Part shown: positions 34,882 through 45,414 of the stretch, one piece after another
How positions within the stretch are numbered: the stretch's first letter is position 1
How the letters are laid out: every line of letters starts with the position of its first letter
NCBI GenBank assembly: GCA_021234155.1
Contig: JAJEKV010000032.1
Span: forward strand, 432,001 to 496,000
DNA length: 64,000 nucleotides
DNA from: Isoetes taiwanensis
Taxonomy: Eukaryota; Streptophyta; Lycopodiopsida; Isoetales; Isoetaceae
Direction: 5' to 3'
Position numbers and translations under genes: made by a program
The notes under the pieces: generated by a model
The model's database searches: none
Told to the model about the DNA's origin: nothing
The model's input: the letters and a program-made list of their open reading frames with translations, nothing else

Positions 34882-35259
34882 AGAACGACAAGAATCAATT
34901 GACATACAACTCCTCTTTTTCATTTATAACCCCTATTTCCCCTTAAGATATATATGAGAATATCTTCGTGAGATTGCATCGGCCGAAGTGTACAAGATTC
35001 CTTGCTGTTGTGTTTGTGTATAATATTCTTCCTAGCCCGCTTATTCAACTTATAGATACTTGAGGGTAAAAGCATGAAAGGGTGTAATTACATCGCACTT
35101 GAATTGAAGGACTAATTTGTGCTTTTTGGGGTACATTTTAGATGTACATCAAGATACTATGGTTTGTCGCTTTTGTGTCGATATGCAATGATTGCAAAGA
35201 TCATCCCCGACATTCCCCCAAAATTCTTGGTTAACCAACCAACCACCGAACCAAATTGA
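34882..35259. other. 5' flank of block B plus gene
   Basis: No gene. It contains the first block B palindrome, AGATGTACATC, near 35138, ahead of the ATG at 35260. Confidence 0.4.
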
Positions 35260-36016
35260 ATGGATCCGTCCCTCCCTTCCCAAATTCCCCCCTTTCACGG
35301 ATCTAAACAACAAAGGAATTTAAGCAAACACATGCCAATTGAATCTACAAGAAATACAAATCAATTTCAACTGTTCATGGAGGGTGAGAATTCCAATGGA
35401 AGTGATGGTTCTAAGCATAAGTATGTCGACATTGGCGGTGTTATGCCACAAAACAAATAAAGAAGCGTGTTGATGTCGGTGGATTGCATCCTCGCTTGTC
35501 GGCAAACGCCGGCCCGTGATCAAAGATTAGTTTTTGTGATCGCTTGTTGCAAGATGACGGGCTTTTTTCTGTTTTCGAACCTTTTTGAATTGGAAATCCT
35601 TCCGGGTTATTGTTATGAAATCAATGATCGAAACTTGAAAGATGGACTTCAAGAAGTAAAGTCCGCTAATAGCAAAGATAAATTGGCTGCAAAACATTCA
35701 TCGTTATCAATGATTGTTGGAAAAAAGGAGATATAAACAAGAATGTTTCTTCAAAATTGCGAAAGATAAGCTGACAAGAAATTTATCCAAAGCTGCAAAG
35801 AAGAAGGAAGATAATGTCATTAAGTGGAGCAAATGTATGGGCTTTGGCGGGGAAGGATGCCAAGATCAAATAGAATCGATGATTCAATCAAATGTCGTGT
35901 TCGTGGAATTTTGGCTTGACAATACCAAAGTTTCACCAAAGGTTAGAGATGTCATGAAGAGGAGAACACAAGCAATACAATACCTTGATATTTCACGTGT
36001 TTGCTCTTGTAATTGA
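35260..36016 (+). pseudogene. Block B plus gene, N-terminal exons
   Basis: ATG 35260 opens MDPSLPSQIPPFHGSKQQRN and runs 66 codons to TAA. One base out of register it continues KKRVDVGGLHPRLSANAGP. Later FELEILPGYCYEINDRNLKD (~35580) and, after a frameshift, FFKIAKDKLTRNLSKAAKKK then WSKCMGFGGEGCQDQIESMI (~35745-35890), ending RTQAIQYLDISRVCSCN. I do not recognise the domain. It is placed like the N-terminal DNA-binding half of the transposase-like protein that follows at 36640. Confidence 0.4.
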
Positions 36017-36187
36017 ATCAATTCAGTCTTGGAGTTTATGTTTTCTTCCAAAATTCTTTCATGACTTTTATTTCGTACATTCTAGTTCTCGTTCGAAAGT
36101 GACCTGTTAATGAATACACATGGTTCTCATGAAATGTATTGCATTTTACATTGTTTACATAGTAGCGTAAATCTTGCAAAGTTGATG

Positions 36188-36552
36188 TGCTATTAGGTAC
36201 TTTTAGATGTACATCCATTAACATTACATGTCCATAAATTTTGCATTTACATGTACTTGAATATCAAAATTACATCATTCTACATTTTAGTGTACTTTCG
36301 TGTAATGAAGCCAAACAAATCAGACATATGTACATTAGTTGTACTAATATTGTAACATTAATGTGATGTACTAATATTGGAACATTAATTAGATGTACAT
36401 TGGATGTACATTGATGTTCATGGGAACTGCTATGGTACATTACATTAGATGTCTTCTTTGTACATTAGATGTACATTAGATGTACAAGAATAACGTCGGT
36501 GGAACCGTTGGATGGACATTTTATGTACATAGAACATACATTAATTGTACAA
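36188..36552. repeat. Block B palindrome cluster (GATGTACATY)
   Basis: Many copies of ATGTACAT and one-base variants, often separated by TTAG or TGG, in AT-rich sequence between coding parts of the plus gene. The octamer is itself palindromic. Confidence 0.8.
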
Positions 36553-36639
36553 TAGTATAGTTCAATACTCTTTTGGCATCCGGTTGCCGACATCATTTTG
36601 CTAACATGGTCTTTAATGCTTTTGTTATTGCACCGAGCT

Positions 36640-38410
36640 TTATCAACGGTTTGTATATCGTAATCGATACCAAAATTCGCCTTGACGGTTCGAGTATCCA
36701 AACCTGATTGCATAAGGAAATTGAAGGAGAGAAACACATGTTGTTGTGTCAAACATGAGCAAGCGGTCCGTCTGCACGTAAAGGCCTTCAATGATATGAG
36801 GAGATCCCTACATGTTAATTGCACTTGCGGCTGTAGTGTCTGTGCATCCCAGCAAAACAATGGAGTATGTCAAGCAAACAAGAAAACTTTTGATAATGTT
36901 AGTATCTTGTGGAGGTCAACAGTTTGCGAGAAATATGTGACGGATGAATGGCATAAACTAAAATGCATCAAAGGCTAATGTGATGAATGTGGAGTGAAGA
37001 AATTAGACATCTGTCCAAACGAGGAAGATGGAATTCAGAATGTGGACTGGCAAGTATATGCATATGTCAATGAGCCATCCAAAAAAGGTACATCCAGAAG
37101 GCTTAGATTAGTTGATCAGAATGACAAAGCATCTGTTTTGTTAAAGAACATGAAAAATCAGCTTGCTAAGTTTACGAGATCATAACTTTACAAAGACCTG
37201 CTTGGCGAGCAAACAGTTTAAAAGATGTGTTGAGAAACTCAGGATAATAGTGTGTTGTCGTTGTTGACTTTGCGGAGAACTACACATTGAAACCAGGGAC
37301 GAAGTGCAATCCGAGCATTGGAATCTCGATCAAATTAGTATTTTGGTCCATATTTCTGTTTCAGATGACAGGAAGCATGACACTCATTTTGTGCAACATG
37401 GTTTTAAATTACATTTGGGGTGGCTTAAGAATAATGGAGGTGGACACATAAACCTTCATTATGTGTGGTCGGATGGTTGTGCATCTCAATTCAAATCAAG
37501 ACGCGTGCATGGTATGGAATCAGAGATACCATGTTGAAAATAAAATTCGAGTGATATGGAATTTCTTTGGATCCTGGCCATGGGAAAGGCACACATGATG
37601 GCGAGGCTGGTATAGCAAAGTTGTGGCTTGAGAGCGGCAGAGAGAAAACAAAATGGCATGCCGCTGATGGTCTGAAAACTTGACTTGTGCGCTTTTAAGG
37701 GCCAAGGAATCGGATTGTGAAAGGGTGTTTTGGGAGGTTGGAAAAGCAGATGTGAGCGGCAGCAAGCATTCAATTGCAAGACTTTACCTGGTACTCAGCA
37801 GATACATTCTGTGTCAACTATAAACCCAGCAGATCCAACAAAGTTGCTATGCAGACCACTCTCGTGCTTTTGTGATGCTTGCATTAACTTCAATTGGTTG
37901 AATTGTGAGAACATTAAACATTGTGGAGAATGGTCTCTAAAAAGTTTGGACCCCACGATCATATTGCCTCTCGTGTTGAAGCTGAAAATGATGTGGAAGT
38001 TTTGTATCTGTGAGGACGAGGCTGGTTTAGATGACACCTTGTGTTTATTTTGAGATGTATTTGTGTCTTTGGCAAGCACCGGACAATGTGGAAGGTGTTT
38101 CATACTATGTTCTCATGTGCACCGGGGAAAAGCATGCATTGGAAGAAGATTCAATTGATGACTATGGAAATGAATACTTACCGGCACTAGTGTCATTGAA
38201 GGACAATATTATGAACTAATCCCGTGGGCTGCCACAATAAGTATAAACCTTCCTACTAAGAATGTTTTGGTACTGCAGTAATGTGATTGGGGTTCGAATC
38301 CCATTCAAGAAAGTAAAACACAAGCTGAAGGGGCAAGCACAAAGATTTCACTTGCCGGATGAAGTCCATGAGACATTGTTATCACAACTTCCAAAGAATT
38401 GTAGATGACA
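36640..38410 (+). pseudogene. Transposase-like protein of block B, decayed
   Basis: Frames in order: Cys-rich RNTCCCVKHEQAVRLHVKAF and CTCGCSVCASQ (36735-36850); CDECGVKKLDICPNEEDGIQ (36980); LRLVDQNDKASVLLKNMKNQ (37100); VVVDFAENYTLKPGTKCNPS (~37258); WSDGCASQFKSR (37468); WNFFGS and HGKGTHDGEAGIAKLW (37558-37625); RIPFKKVKHKLKGQAQRF (~38300). The DFAEN, WSDG...QFK and HGKG-x-x-DG-x-G sequence is a conserved pattern I know from uncharacterised metazoan and plant proteins with a presumed RNase H-like fold. A transposase role is inference. Many frameshifts. Confidence 0.55.
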
Positions 38411-38493
38411 TGGACTAAGTCGATCTCAGTAGTACTTTCCGAAATATTGTAATACTTTGTTATAAGAACCTGAAGAACTGGACTACTTGAAGT

Positions 38494-38564
38494 GCATTAT
38501 GTACATCAATGTACATAAGATGTACAACGATGTACATCTTATGTACATCCAATTGTACATTCGT
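38494..38564. repeat. Block B palindrome cluster between convergent genes
   Basis: Six GTACA(T) units in ~65 bases, such as ATGTACATCAATGTACAT. They lie after the plus gene and before the minus gene ends at 38847. Confidence 0.85.
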
Positions 38565-38846
38565 AAATCTTATAAAAATTTGTTAAGTGTAAGTTGATTA
38601 GAATTGAACACAAGAAAGTTGAATTGCATAAACACTAAAATGGTTTTGGTCATGGCAAAAGATAAGAAATGGACAGTTTTCATGTACAAATGGTTGATAT
38701 ATTTATATTGTGGACATAAATATAACACACCCAAAAATGAGCATGGCTCATAATTCATGACCAAGCTTCAAAATGTCAAGAGGGAGCACGATATCTTATG
38801 ACTATTGCATCATGTCTTCCAGCCCGAGGAGGCTGAAGAGATATCC

Positions 38847-39200
38847 TCAAAGCAAGTAGTCCATGCGGTTTCTATAGTAACGTGCCACCGGCAAACCTTT
38901 CCATCCTACATAGCCTTGCATCTTCAGGGGACGTGCCTTCCCCAAGGGTTGTGCAACAAGTGATTTCTTTGCCAATATACCTTTCATGGTTGCTCGTTCC
39001 TCATAATTTTCAATTTGCTCAACCTTTTCCCAAAGTTGAGGAACAGAAAGATAGAGGCGATAATCGGTCCCCAACCCTATGTACTTGCAAGCTTGTGTTG
39101 GTTTTGTATTACCCCGGGTGCGTAGAACTCTATCTCTTAGTTTCTTAATAGTCTTTTTGTGTTTCAAAGTCCATTCATCTACAAAGCAAATGAAGATCAC
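38847..39200 (-). pseudogene. C-terminal exon of block B minus gene
   Basis: A 117-codon frame: DEWTLKHKKTIKKLRDRVLR, YIGLGTDYRLYLSVPQLWEK, VEQIENYEERATMKGILAKK, ending LPVARYYRNRMDYLL. It is well preserved, but I cannot assign a family. It lies downstream of the FCP1-like exon on the same strand, and a further stretch at 39290-39500 (HPMTNANRWHIERCGTILFG) may be the exon between. Confidence 0.35.
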
Positions 39201-39582
39201 TTAATTATGTATACACACTCATAATTGTACCAATAAGAAAGACAAGAAGAATAGAGTACTCAAGTGCAATGAACAAAAACTTTGATACATATATTCATAA
39301 CATTTGAATTTGTACATCACCAAAGTCTGTACCAACAATGGGCGCCGAGAGGCCAATAACATGATGGCGATTTCTCCATTCCTTGCTCTCCAGATATTGA
39401 CTAAATTTAGGCAGTGAGCACCCAAGTTGCTGCCATAGTTTGCCAAACAAAATCGTTCCACACCTTTCGATATGCCATCTGTTTGCATTAGTCATTGGAT
39501 GCTCTTTCACATAAACTATACCATCTTCGCCATTTTGAATCCATTAAGCCATGGAATGAGCTCCATGACAAGCAATCTGTCA

Positions 39583-40116
39583 CTAGCTAATATCGGTGTC
39601 CAAGAGAAAGGACATATGTAGCTTCCTACAGGATTCAAAGTGGATTTGTATCTTTCGTCGTCGATCAGAATCAAGATGTCCATAGTACTCTGGGTACTCT
39701 TTCCATACCACAGCTAATGGTTTCACAAACAACCCCTTTTGAGGTTCAGTAGGGTGTTTGTGTGGCAGAGTCCAACACTGCTCCTGGTTGTAAACAAACT
39801 TCAGCTTTATGGAAAAAGCATCACAAATATGTTCCACAATTGGTTGAAGATTTTTAGAAGTGAGTGAAGACCAGATGGCAACATCAAACCCTTCTCTTAC
39901 AAATGCTACCTTGATGATGCTAACCCCGGCCTGAAAATAAAAAAACATGTTTCCTATATTAAATTGAAGCTCATCTTTCTGGATCTGTTGGTATCTTGAG
40001 TTAATATTTTCATTCTTGTGCACACTCTTGCCCAACACAGAATTTAAGTCAAAGATAACGAGCTTTCTCCCTGAATTAGATGATTCACGTCGACAAAGAA
40101 AACACTTGAGATTCAC
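39583..40116 (-). pseudogene. FCP1-like HAD phosphatase domain, block B
   Basis: On minus, GRKLVIFDLNSVLGK gives HAD motif I (D-x-N form, as in plant FCP1-like proteins outside the CTD-phosphatase group). EGFDVAIWSSLTSKNLQPIV gives motif II and the conserved helix. LKFVYNQEQCWTLPHKHPTE and KPLAVVWKEYPEYYG correspond to the usual FxWDQ-C and KPL...W segments. The distal motif, normally xDDS, is not found in frame, and the end is scrambled. An internal 30-residue stretch before GVSIIKVA is probably retained intron. The family dephosphorylates protein Ser/Thr. No activity can be assumed here. Confidence 0.7.
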
Positions 40117-40764
40117 AATTTATAATTACATTTCGCAGACACACAATTGAGAAAAACACATTGATAATTACACGATTGTTATTTGCACAGGTGTGTAAGT
40201 GAGACAAATAAATTAATTTTTCATTACTTATTGAGTACAAAGAAGCTCGGAGCATGGCTCATACAAAACTGTAATTTACAAACAAGTCAAAGGGACTATC
40301 TACCCTGTGTAGGAACAACTGCTTGTATATTCATCTCGCCTTCTACAATTAATGCCTCCATTAGATGATCCCTCTGCGGACTTGGCATAGGCATCGGTGA
40401 ACCAACCGGGTGTCATCCTCGCATGGTGCACAAGTATTAGAGGACTATACCAACAAATAACTAATAGGAAAATAACATGTTCTACTTACAAAAATGGAGC
40501 TTGGCTGTGCATCAACCACGGCATCTATGAATTTGTGCATGTAAGCCACAATGTACATGCAAGGGTTCTTTGGTACTAGTTTCGGCATTTTAGGGACAGA
40601 ACACGTGAGCATCAAAGTTCTTCCTACCATGGTTTAATTTGTTGGATCCGAGCATCATGTTATTGATCACAAGCTTATGAAACCTGCAAAATTGCAATGT
40701 GAGAATAAATCAAGCATAAGAAATTGCAATATGAGAATAATCAAATCATAAAACAAAACGAGTA

Positions 40765-41330
40765 AACTCATACTTTACGGACCACTTTAGCACGGGTACA
40801 TAGCCTTTGACAGAGAGAGAGGATCCAGATACTTGGGCTAGCTATAGATGGAAAAGAGCTTTTCATTGGACAAAGAAGCACAAGTATTGCCAATGCCACA
40901 TTTGGGCCTTGCAGAATTGGAACAAATATGTATTGGCATCTTGCAATCAAAATGCCATCCAAACCCCTTCCTTTATGTTAGTGTTACGTGCATCCCCCCC
41001 TGTTCTTGAGGGAATTCACAAAATTCTGGAAGGTGTCCTGGCCGAAGTAAAAACTTGTGTTTCCAATCGATGGAAGATCGCTACAAAGGTACACGCACAC
41101 AAATCCAGATTACATATTAATACATAAGATGAGTGACTTAGGGAATGAAATAACATAAATATGTTGAAATGCTAGCCTACCTCCCATAGACATCTACCAT
41201 CTTAGAGGTCAAGTCCAGCTTCAGAGAACTTCGTCAACATCACTTTTGAAAGATAGAGGGTGGGGCTTAGGAGGACGGTCCCTATAAGGAGTGAATGGAA
41301 CCAACCTTTTCGCGATTGGGTTCACTAAAC
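40765..41330 (-). pseudogene. Possible Ulp1-like (C48) protease exons
   Basis: Exon ~41330-41182 (NPIAKRLVPFTPYRDRPPKP) ends at a GTAGGC donor. The next exon starts after TTTGTAG at 41080. It contains CQYIFVPILQG, a one-base shift, then MWHWQYL and, in a third register, SLSNEKLFSIYS(stop)PKYLDP. The spacing of FVPI, HW and the expected YDS-L resembles the His and Asp boxes of Ulp1 peptidases, which plant transposons often carry. The catalytic Cys segment is not seen. Weak but specific. Confidence 0.3.
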
Positions 41331-41569
41331 TGCACAAGGAAACAACAAGATTAGCAAAAGAATATATCTATTGTAATCAATTGTATATTACTCACCTTGT
41401 AAATTCATCATTGTTTCAAACATCTTCCGAGGACTCTTTGCACCTTATTTGTTATCACATCAATATTTGCTTGTAGATCCTCTTCCTCTTAGGTTCCGAC
41501 TCGAAGGATCGGGATCGCCTTCCTTCACTACACGTGGATCGTGTCCTATGTACAAAAAAATGTGGTTAA

Positions 41570-42110
41570 TTACCATAAATCTGAGATGTTTAACAAAATT
41601 AGTTCATCTTGGACATACCTCTTTCTAGGTGGTGGTGGCACTTTTTGCTGGAGATTTTCTTTTAGGAGGACATTTTTTGTTCTTTGGAGATTTTGCCTCC
41701 TTTTTTTTCCTTTTGGAGTGCCATCACCAGCATTCTTTTGCCTCCTCTTTTGAGTGGACTCAACTACCAACTCGGCTTCCTCTTCCCCGGTATCTCACGG
41801 GTTAAAAACTGGATCTGTGTCCTTTGTAGCTTCGTAATGAGGTCCAGGCGGGACCCGCAGATGATGCCGAGGCGTATTTGAATCTTTCTTAGCTTCTCCA
41901 ATTACTAATTTAGCACTTGGTGATGAAAGATTTTCACGTTGTGCTAGATCATTGAAGGCTCACCGCGACTCGCTTTTAGCTTTCTCAAGTGCCATCCTCT
42001 CAATTTCCTCAACTTCACTTTGCCATGTTCGGCGTGCAATCGCTGTGCATTGTTCTATTCGGGCACCGAAAATGTCATTGGTGATCGGAGCTGGAAGGTA
42101 GAGGGTCTAG
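41570..42110 (-). pseudogene. Basic, disordered exon of block B minus gene
   Basis: Minus frames read RIEQCTAIARRTWQSEVEEI, ERMALEKAKSESR, a stop, then NLSSPSAKLVIGEAKKDSNT and an Arg/Lys/Pro-rich part, KRRQKNAGDGTPKGKKRRQN to KVPPPPRKR. It resembles a linker with nuclear localisation signals between the coiled coil (43 kb) and the Ulp1-like exons. Confidence 0.4.
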
Positions 42111-42284
42111 TTGATTCACCGCTTATTATGCTCGATAAAATCAGAAGAGAGTCGATGCAGATGGCTCAAGAACATCACCATTAAACGCTGCGGGATAGGA
42201 AACGACCTCATCGCAAAACAAACAAATGATCTAAATTTCAATAGACATAAAAAGAACATGAAAACAGAACTAATGAGAAATATA

Positions 42285-42720
42285 TGGTACATCCACGCCA
42301 AGCATGTACATTTCATGTACATAGAATGTACCAAATGTAAGTAACTACATTTAACTATAGCCAAATGTACATGTACATGTTCCTCAATGTACATAAAGGT
42401 ACATCAATGTACCCGAGATGTACACCGGGATGTACCCCGATGTACCTGTGTATCCAGTTAGGGAATGTAGATCTATGCCAAAAAAGCACATATATGTAAA
42501 AATGCACATACTTATGAATCCATCTACGATGCACTCTAAAGATAAATGCATGTACATCTATTTGCGGATGTAGACTCCATTAGAGACATGTACAACCTGA
42601 TACAACTGCCGGTCCAAGCTCAAAAATAAAAGCATCAATAAACAAGCAAATATATGCCTATGTACCTCACGCTTCTGATGTACACTAAAAGTTATACATG
42701 TACAAGGAATAGCAATGCAA
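42285..42720. repeat. Block B palindrome cluster in an intron of the minus gene
   Basis: About a dozen ATGTACAT-like units. The run at 42365-42450 drifts from ATGTACAT to GATGTACC and GGTACATC forms. It follows the donor-like GAAAG|GTATGC on minus at ~42810 and precedes the basic exon at 42110. Confidence 0.8.
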
Positions 42721-42789
42721 TCGAAAAGCCATACATGTAGAACTATGATTACAATAACAAATATGAATGAAGAGAAATATAAGTTTAAA

Positions 42790-43480
42790 TTAGTTGAGAG
42801 CAATGCATACCTTTCACAAAGAGGGAAAACCAAGTCAATTCGAATGCCCTCATCCCGGATGCAACCTTTTATGCAATTGCTTTCATGGACAGATAACACA
42901 AGCGTAAGAGGCAATAAGCATCTCTCGCATGGAGCTATAAAGAACAAACCGTTTTGCCAAAGTCTTGGCCACAAATGTGTACATGAACCGAATGTGATGA
43001 ACTGCTTCTATAGAAGTAGCTCCTACAGGGGTAGGGCCTGGGGTGCGAACAATAGGTCCTGCTCTCCCCATGAAATCCAAAATCTGCGGAATGCCTTTCC
43101 GAACCAATTCAATGCAATTAAGTTTTTCCTTTGCTTGTTCAATTGAGATTTCATGCCTTTCAATGTCTTTAGTTGCTTCTCGCAAACCAATTTCTAGCTT
43201 AGAAGAGTGTTGTTCTTTATCATGTCTACTCATAACCAAGTCTTCCAACTTGTACTTCAACACGAACATAACAAAGATTTCAGCAGGATCCACGGGACAA
43301 TTTGTCAAATTCTGTTTTGTCTCATCTATTTTTCGGCGGTCTGGCTGCAGATCTTCTGATAGCATATCCTTTCTACCCTCAATCCGGCTGATGACCTTCA
43401 ATGCATCCCTCTTTTTTCTTCCAAAGGCTTCTACTTCATTCAATAGGTTAGTTTTTCTCCTCCAACCCATGCTTAAGTAA
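42790..43480 (-). pseudogene. Coiled-coil exon of block B minus gene
   Basis: From ~43480 the minus frame reads LLKHGLEEKN-like residues, then NEVEAFGRKKRDALKVISRI, EGRKDMLSEDLQPDRRKIDE, LEIGLREATKDIERHEISIE and QAKEKLNCIELVRKGIPQIL. Heptad-like spacing and high Glu/Lys indicate a coiled coil. After position ~42960 it shifts frame (HESNCIKGCIRDEGIRIDLV) and ends at a GTATGC donor near 42810. No enzyme domain. Confidence 0.5.
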
Positions 43481-43742
43481 TCGCTTTATTGTGTCAACAT
43501 CTGATCTAGAATAACCTGGGCTCTAATATTCTAACGCAATACGATGTCCGTTTGATAGTTGAGGATTTACGTTGTAGGGTCCTCGTAACGCCCGGCGAGG
43601 GTTTTGGCAAGATCTTTGGCGGTCCTAGCCACGCCCATCAATCAACAAGCCGTCCCTTCAAGTGAAGAGCAAATGCTCGGCAAAATAGGTTGAAATATAA
43701 TGGTTTGTAACCCGTTTCTTGCCATAAACCAATTCATAATAT

Positions 43743-44148
43743 TTAAAAAATCATCTTTCCATGCGTTACGGATTCTCCCTTCCTTGAATCCTCGTCATTT
43801 TTTGGAGCTTCACCCCATACCTCGCTCATAACCATCTCTAGGTTGGGTATGTGGGCCTCTGCATGTTTCTCACGGAGGTCTTTGGCTTGGATCACCTCGT
43901 AACCCAAACGTAAACTCCTTGGAGGTAAAATTCCCCGCCGGGAAGCACGGCATCTTGCTTGGCTGTGGTGATGAGCAAGCACTCATCGGGGGCGTTTTGG
44001 GGCCATAGCTAGATGAAGAATTCGTGATCGGAATCCAAGCAGAAGAAGGCAGGGGGATAGTGAAGCGAGAGGCAAACCAAGAAAGAATTTGGGAAAGAAT
44101 TTCAAAATCCGATAATTGCGGGTTGAGTAGTGGATAGCCATTAATCAT
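43743..44148 (-). pseudogene. N-terminal exon of block B minus gene
   Basis: ATG 44148 opens MINGYPLLNPQLSDFEILSQ, ILSWFASRFTIPLPSSAWIP. After a shift near 43985 it continues CLLITTAKQDAVLPGGEFYL, then GYEVIQAKDLREKHAEAHIP and NLEMVMSEVWGEAPKNDEDS. No known domain is visible. A TATA box at 44236-44229 lies ~80 bases upstream, which supports this start. Confidence 0.4.
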
Positions 44149-44228
44149 GGCAGTTACTAGCTGGTCATGATGACAGTTATTCCAAAAATGTGCATTCGGT
44201 ACATATGTATATGTACAAAAAGGGCTAC

Positions 44229-44236
44229 ATTTATAG
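44229..44236 (-). promoter_or_regulatory. TATA box of block B minus gene
   Basis: On minus, CTATAAAT within GTGTCTATAAATGTAGCC lies about 80 bases upstream of ATG 44148. Confidence 0.45.
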
Positions 44237-44337
44237 ACACCCTTTCATGCTTTTACCCAACAAACATTCATGACTATACATGATATGTTGCTTGATCTAG
44301 GAGTAACCACCACGACTACAAGCCCAGTGAGAACTAT

Positions 44338-44907
44338 GTCGTCGATTCGCGTAGCGAATCGCCATTCTTGCTCAAGACGAGCATGCATGCATTGCATGCG
44401 TCGCATGCATGCATCGCATGCATTTTGGAACAATTCTTCAGGTTGGCGTTTGCTACTTATTGCGGAGTTCTTCATCGACGTTTCATCGGCGCTTCCTCTT
44501 CTCTCAGCAGTACCTTATTCTCTTTGAATTGTTTCCAGGCAGGGGAGGGGCTTCTTCCTGCCTGGTTTGGCCAATTTGGCGTTGCTTTCCTGCTGTCCTT
44601 TCCGGCCTTTAGCCTTCATCCTGTGACCTTCGTCCTCGATCCTAGTTTGTTAAGGAAGTCCTTTGGTATTCGGGCGCTTTGTTGGTTTCATGCGAGTCGC
44701 GGTGCAAGAATGTCGATCGATTCGGCGTAGCGAATCGCCATTCTTGCTCAAGACGAGCATGCATGCATTGCATGCGTCGCATGCATGCATCGCATGCATT
44801 TTGGGCCGTTCTTCAGGTTGGGCGTTTGCTACTTATTGCGGAGTTCTTCATCGACGTTTCATCGGTAGCTTCCTCTTCTCTCCGATTACCTTATTCTCTT
44901 TGAACCC
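44338..44907. repeat. Direct duplication rich in CATGCATG motifs
   Basis: About 195 bases from 44338 recur from 44713 (period ~373). Each copy starts with a GATTCG/CGAATC hairpin (CGATTCGC, three bases, GCGAATCG in copy 1). It continues through GCATGCATGCATTGCATGCG and TCGCATGCATGCATCGCATG and ends at a shared CTTATTGCGGAGTTCTTCAT segment. A 40-base part (GGGCGCTTTGTTGGTTTCAT...) at 44672 recurs at 45377. Confidence 0.85.
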
Positions 44908-45140
44908 ACCCTCCCCCTTCTTTGTTTTTTATATTTTGTACAAGTTCTGTTTTATTATGTTTTTCCACCGGTGGGTGATGCTTTTTTTCCACTCATTGGG
45001 TGATGCTATTCTTTGGTATGTTTCTCGTTTGTTGTGTTGGTGATGTGCAGGTAGAGGTTGGCGAGCGCCATCCATTTTGACTTCTCCATGCGGGGGTTTT
45101 TGGGAGCGATTCTATGCCTTACATTTGTCTAAGCCCCTTG

Positions 45141-45213
45141 CCGAAGGCTTATCACTAGGGTTTTTCCTCGAAAACCCGAAAGGAGGTTTTTAATCCCGGT
45201 GATAAGCTTTCGG
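45141..45213. repeat. Hairpin-forming inverted repeat, ~19-bp arms
   Basis: CCGAAGGCTTATCACTAGGG faces CCCGGTGATAAGCTTTCGG with two or three mismatches. The loop contains a second inverted pair (TTTTTCCTC/GGAGGTTTTT region). No coding sequence nearby. Confidence 0.7.
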
Positions 45214-45414
45214 CGGTACATCAGCCACTCATCTATTAGCATTGTATTTGTTTTTGGGGTCCAAATAATATAATTGGATTTTCCCTTTATTTTTCGTGGG
45301 TAGTTCGCATGTGTGCGGCTATCCACTGTCCACCATTGTAGAAATCTGTTGAGATGAATGAGAAGCCTATCTAGGGCGCTTTGTTGGTTTCATGCGAGTC
45401 GCAGTGCAAGAATG

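Noticed and set aside
38291-38301. GGTTCGAATCC, a perfect tRNA B-box
   Set aside because: No acceptor stem, A-box or anticodon arm can be drawn in the ~70 bases upstream, so it is not a tRNA gene.
42558-42974. 138-codon minus-strand frame with hydrophobic stretch
   Set aside because: It spans the end of the coiled-coil exon and runs into the palindrome-bearing intron after a GTATGC donor. The hydrophobic part is translated intron.
44270-45043. Several overlapping Cys/His-rich frames (HALHASHACIACI)
   Set aside because: They are translations of the CATGCATG repeats and appear in several registers of both copies.
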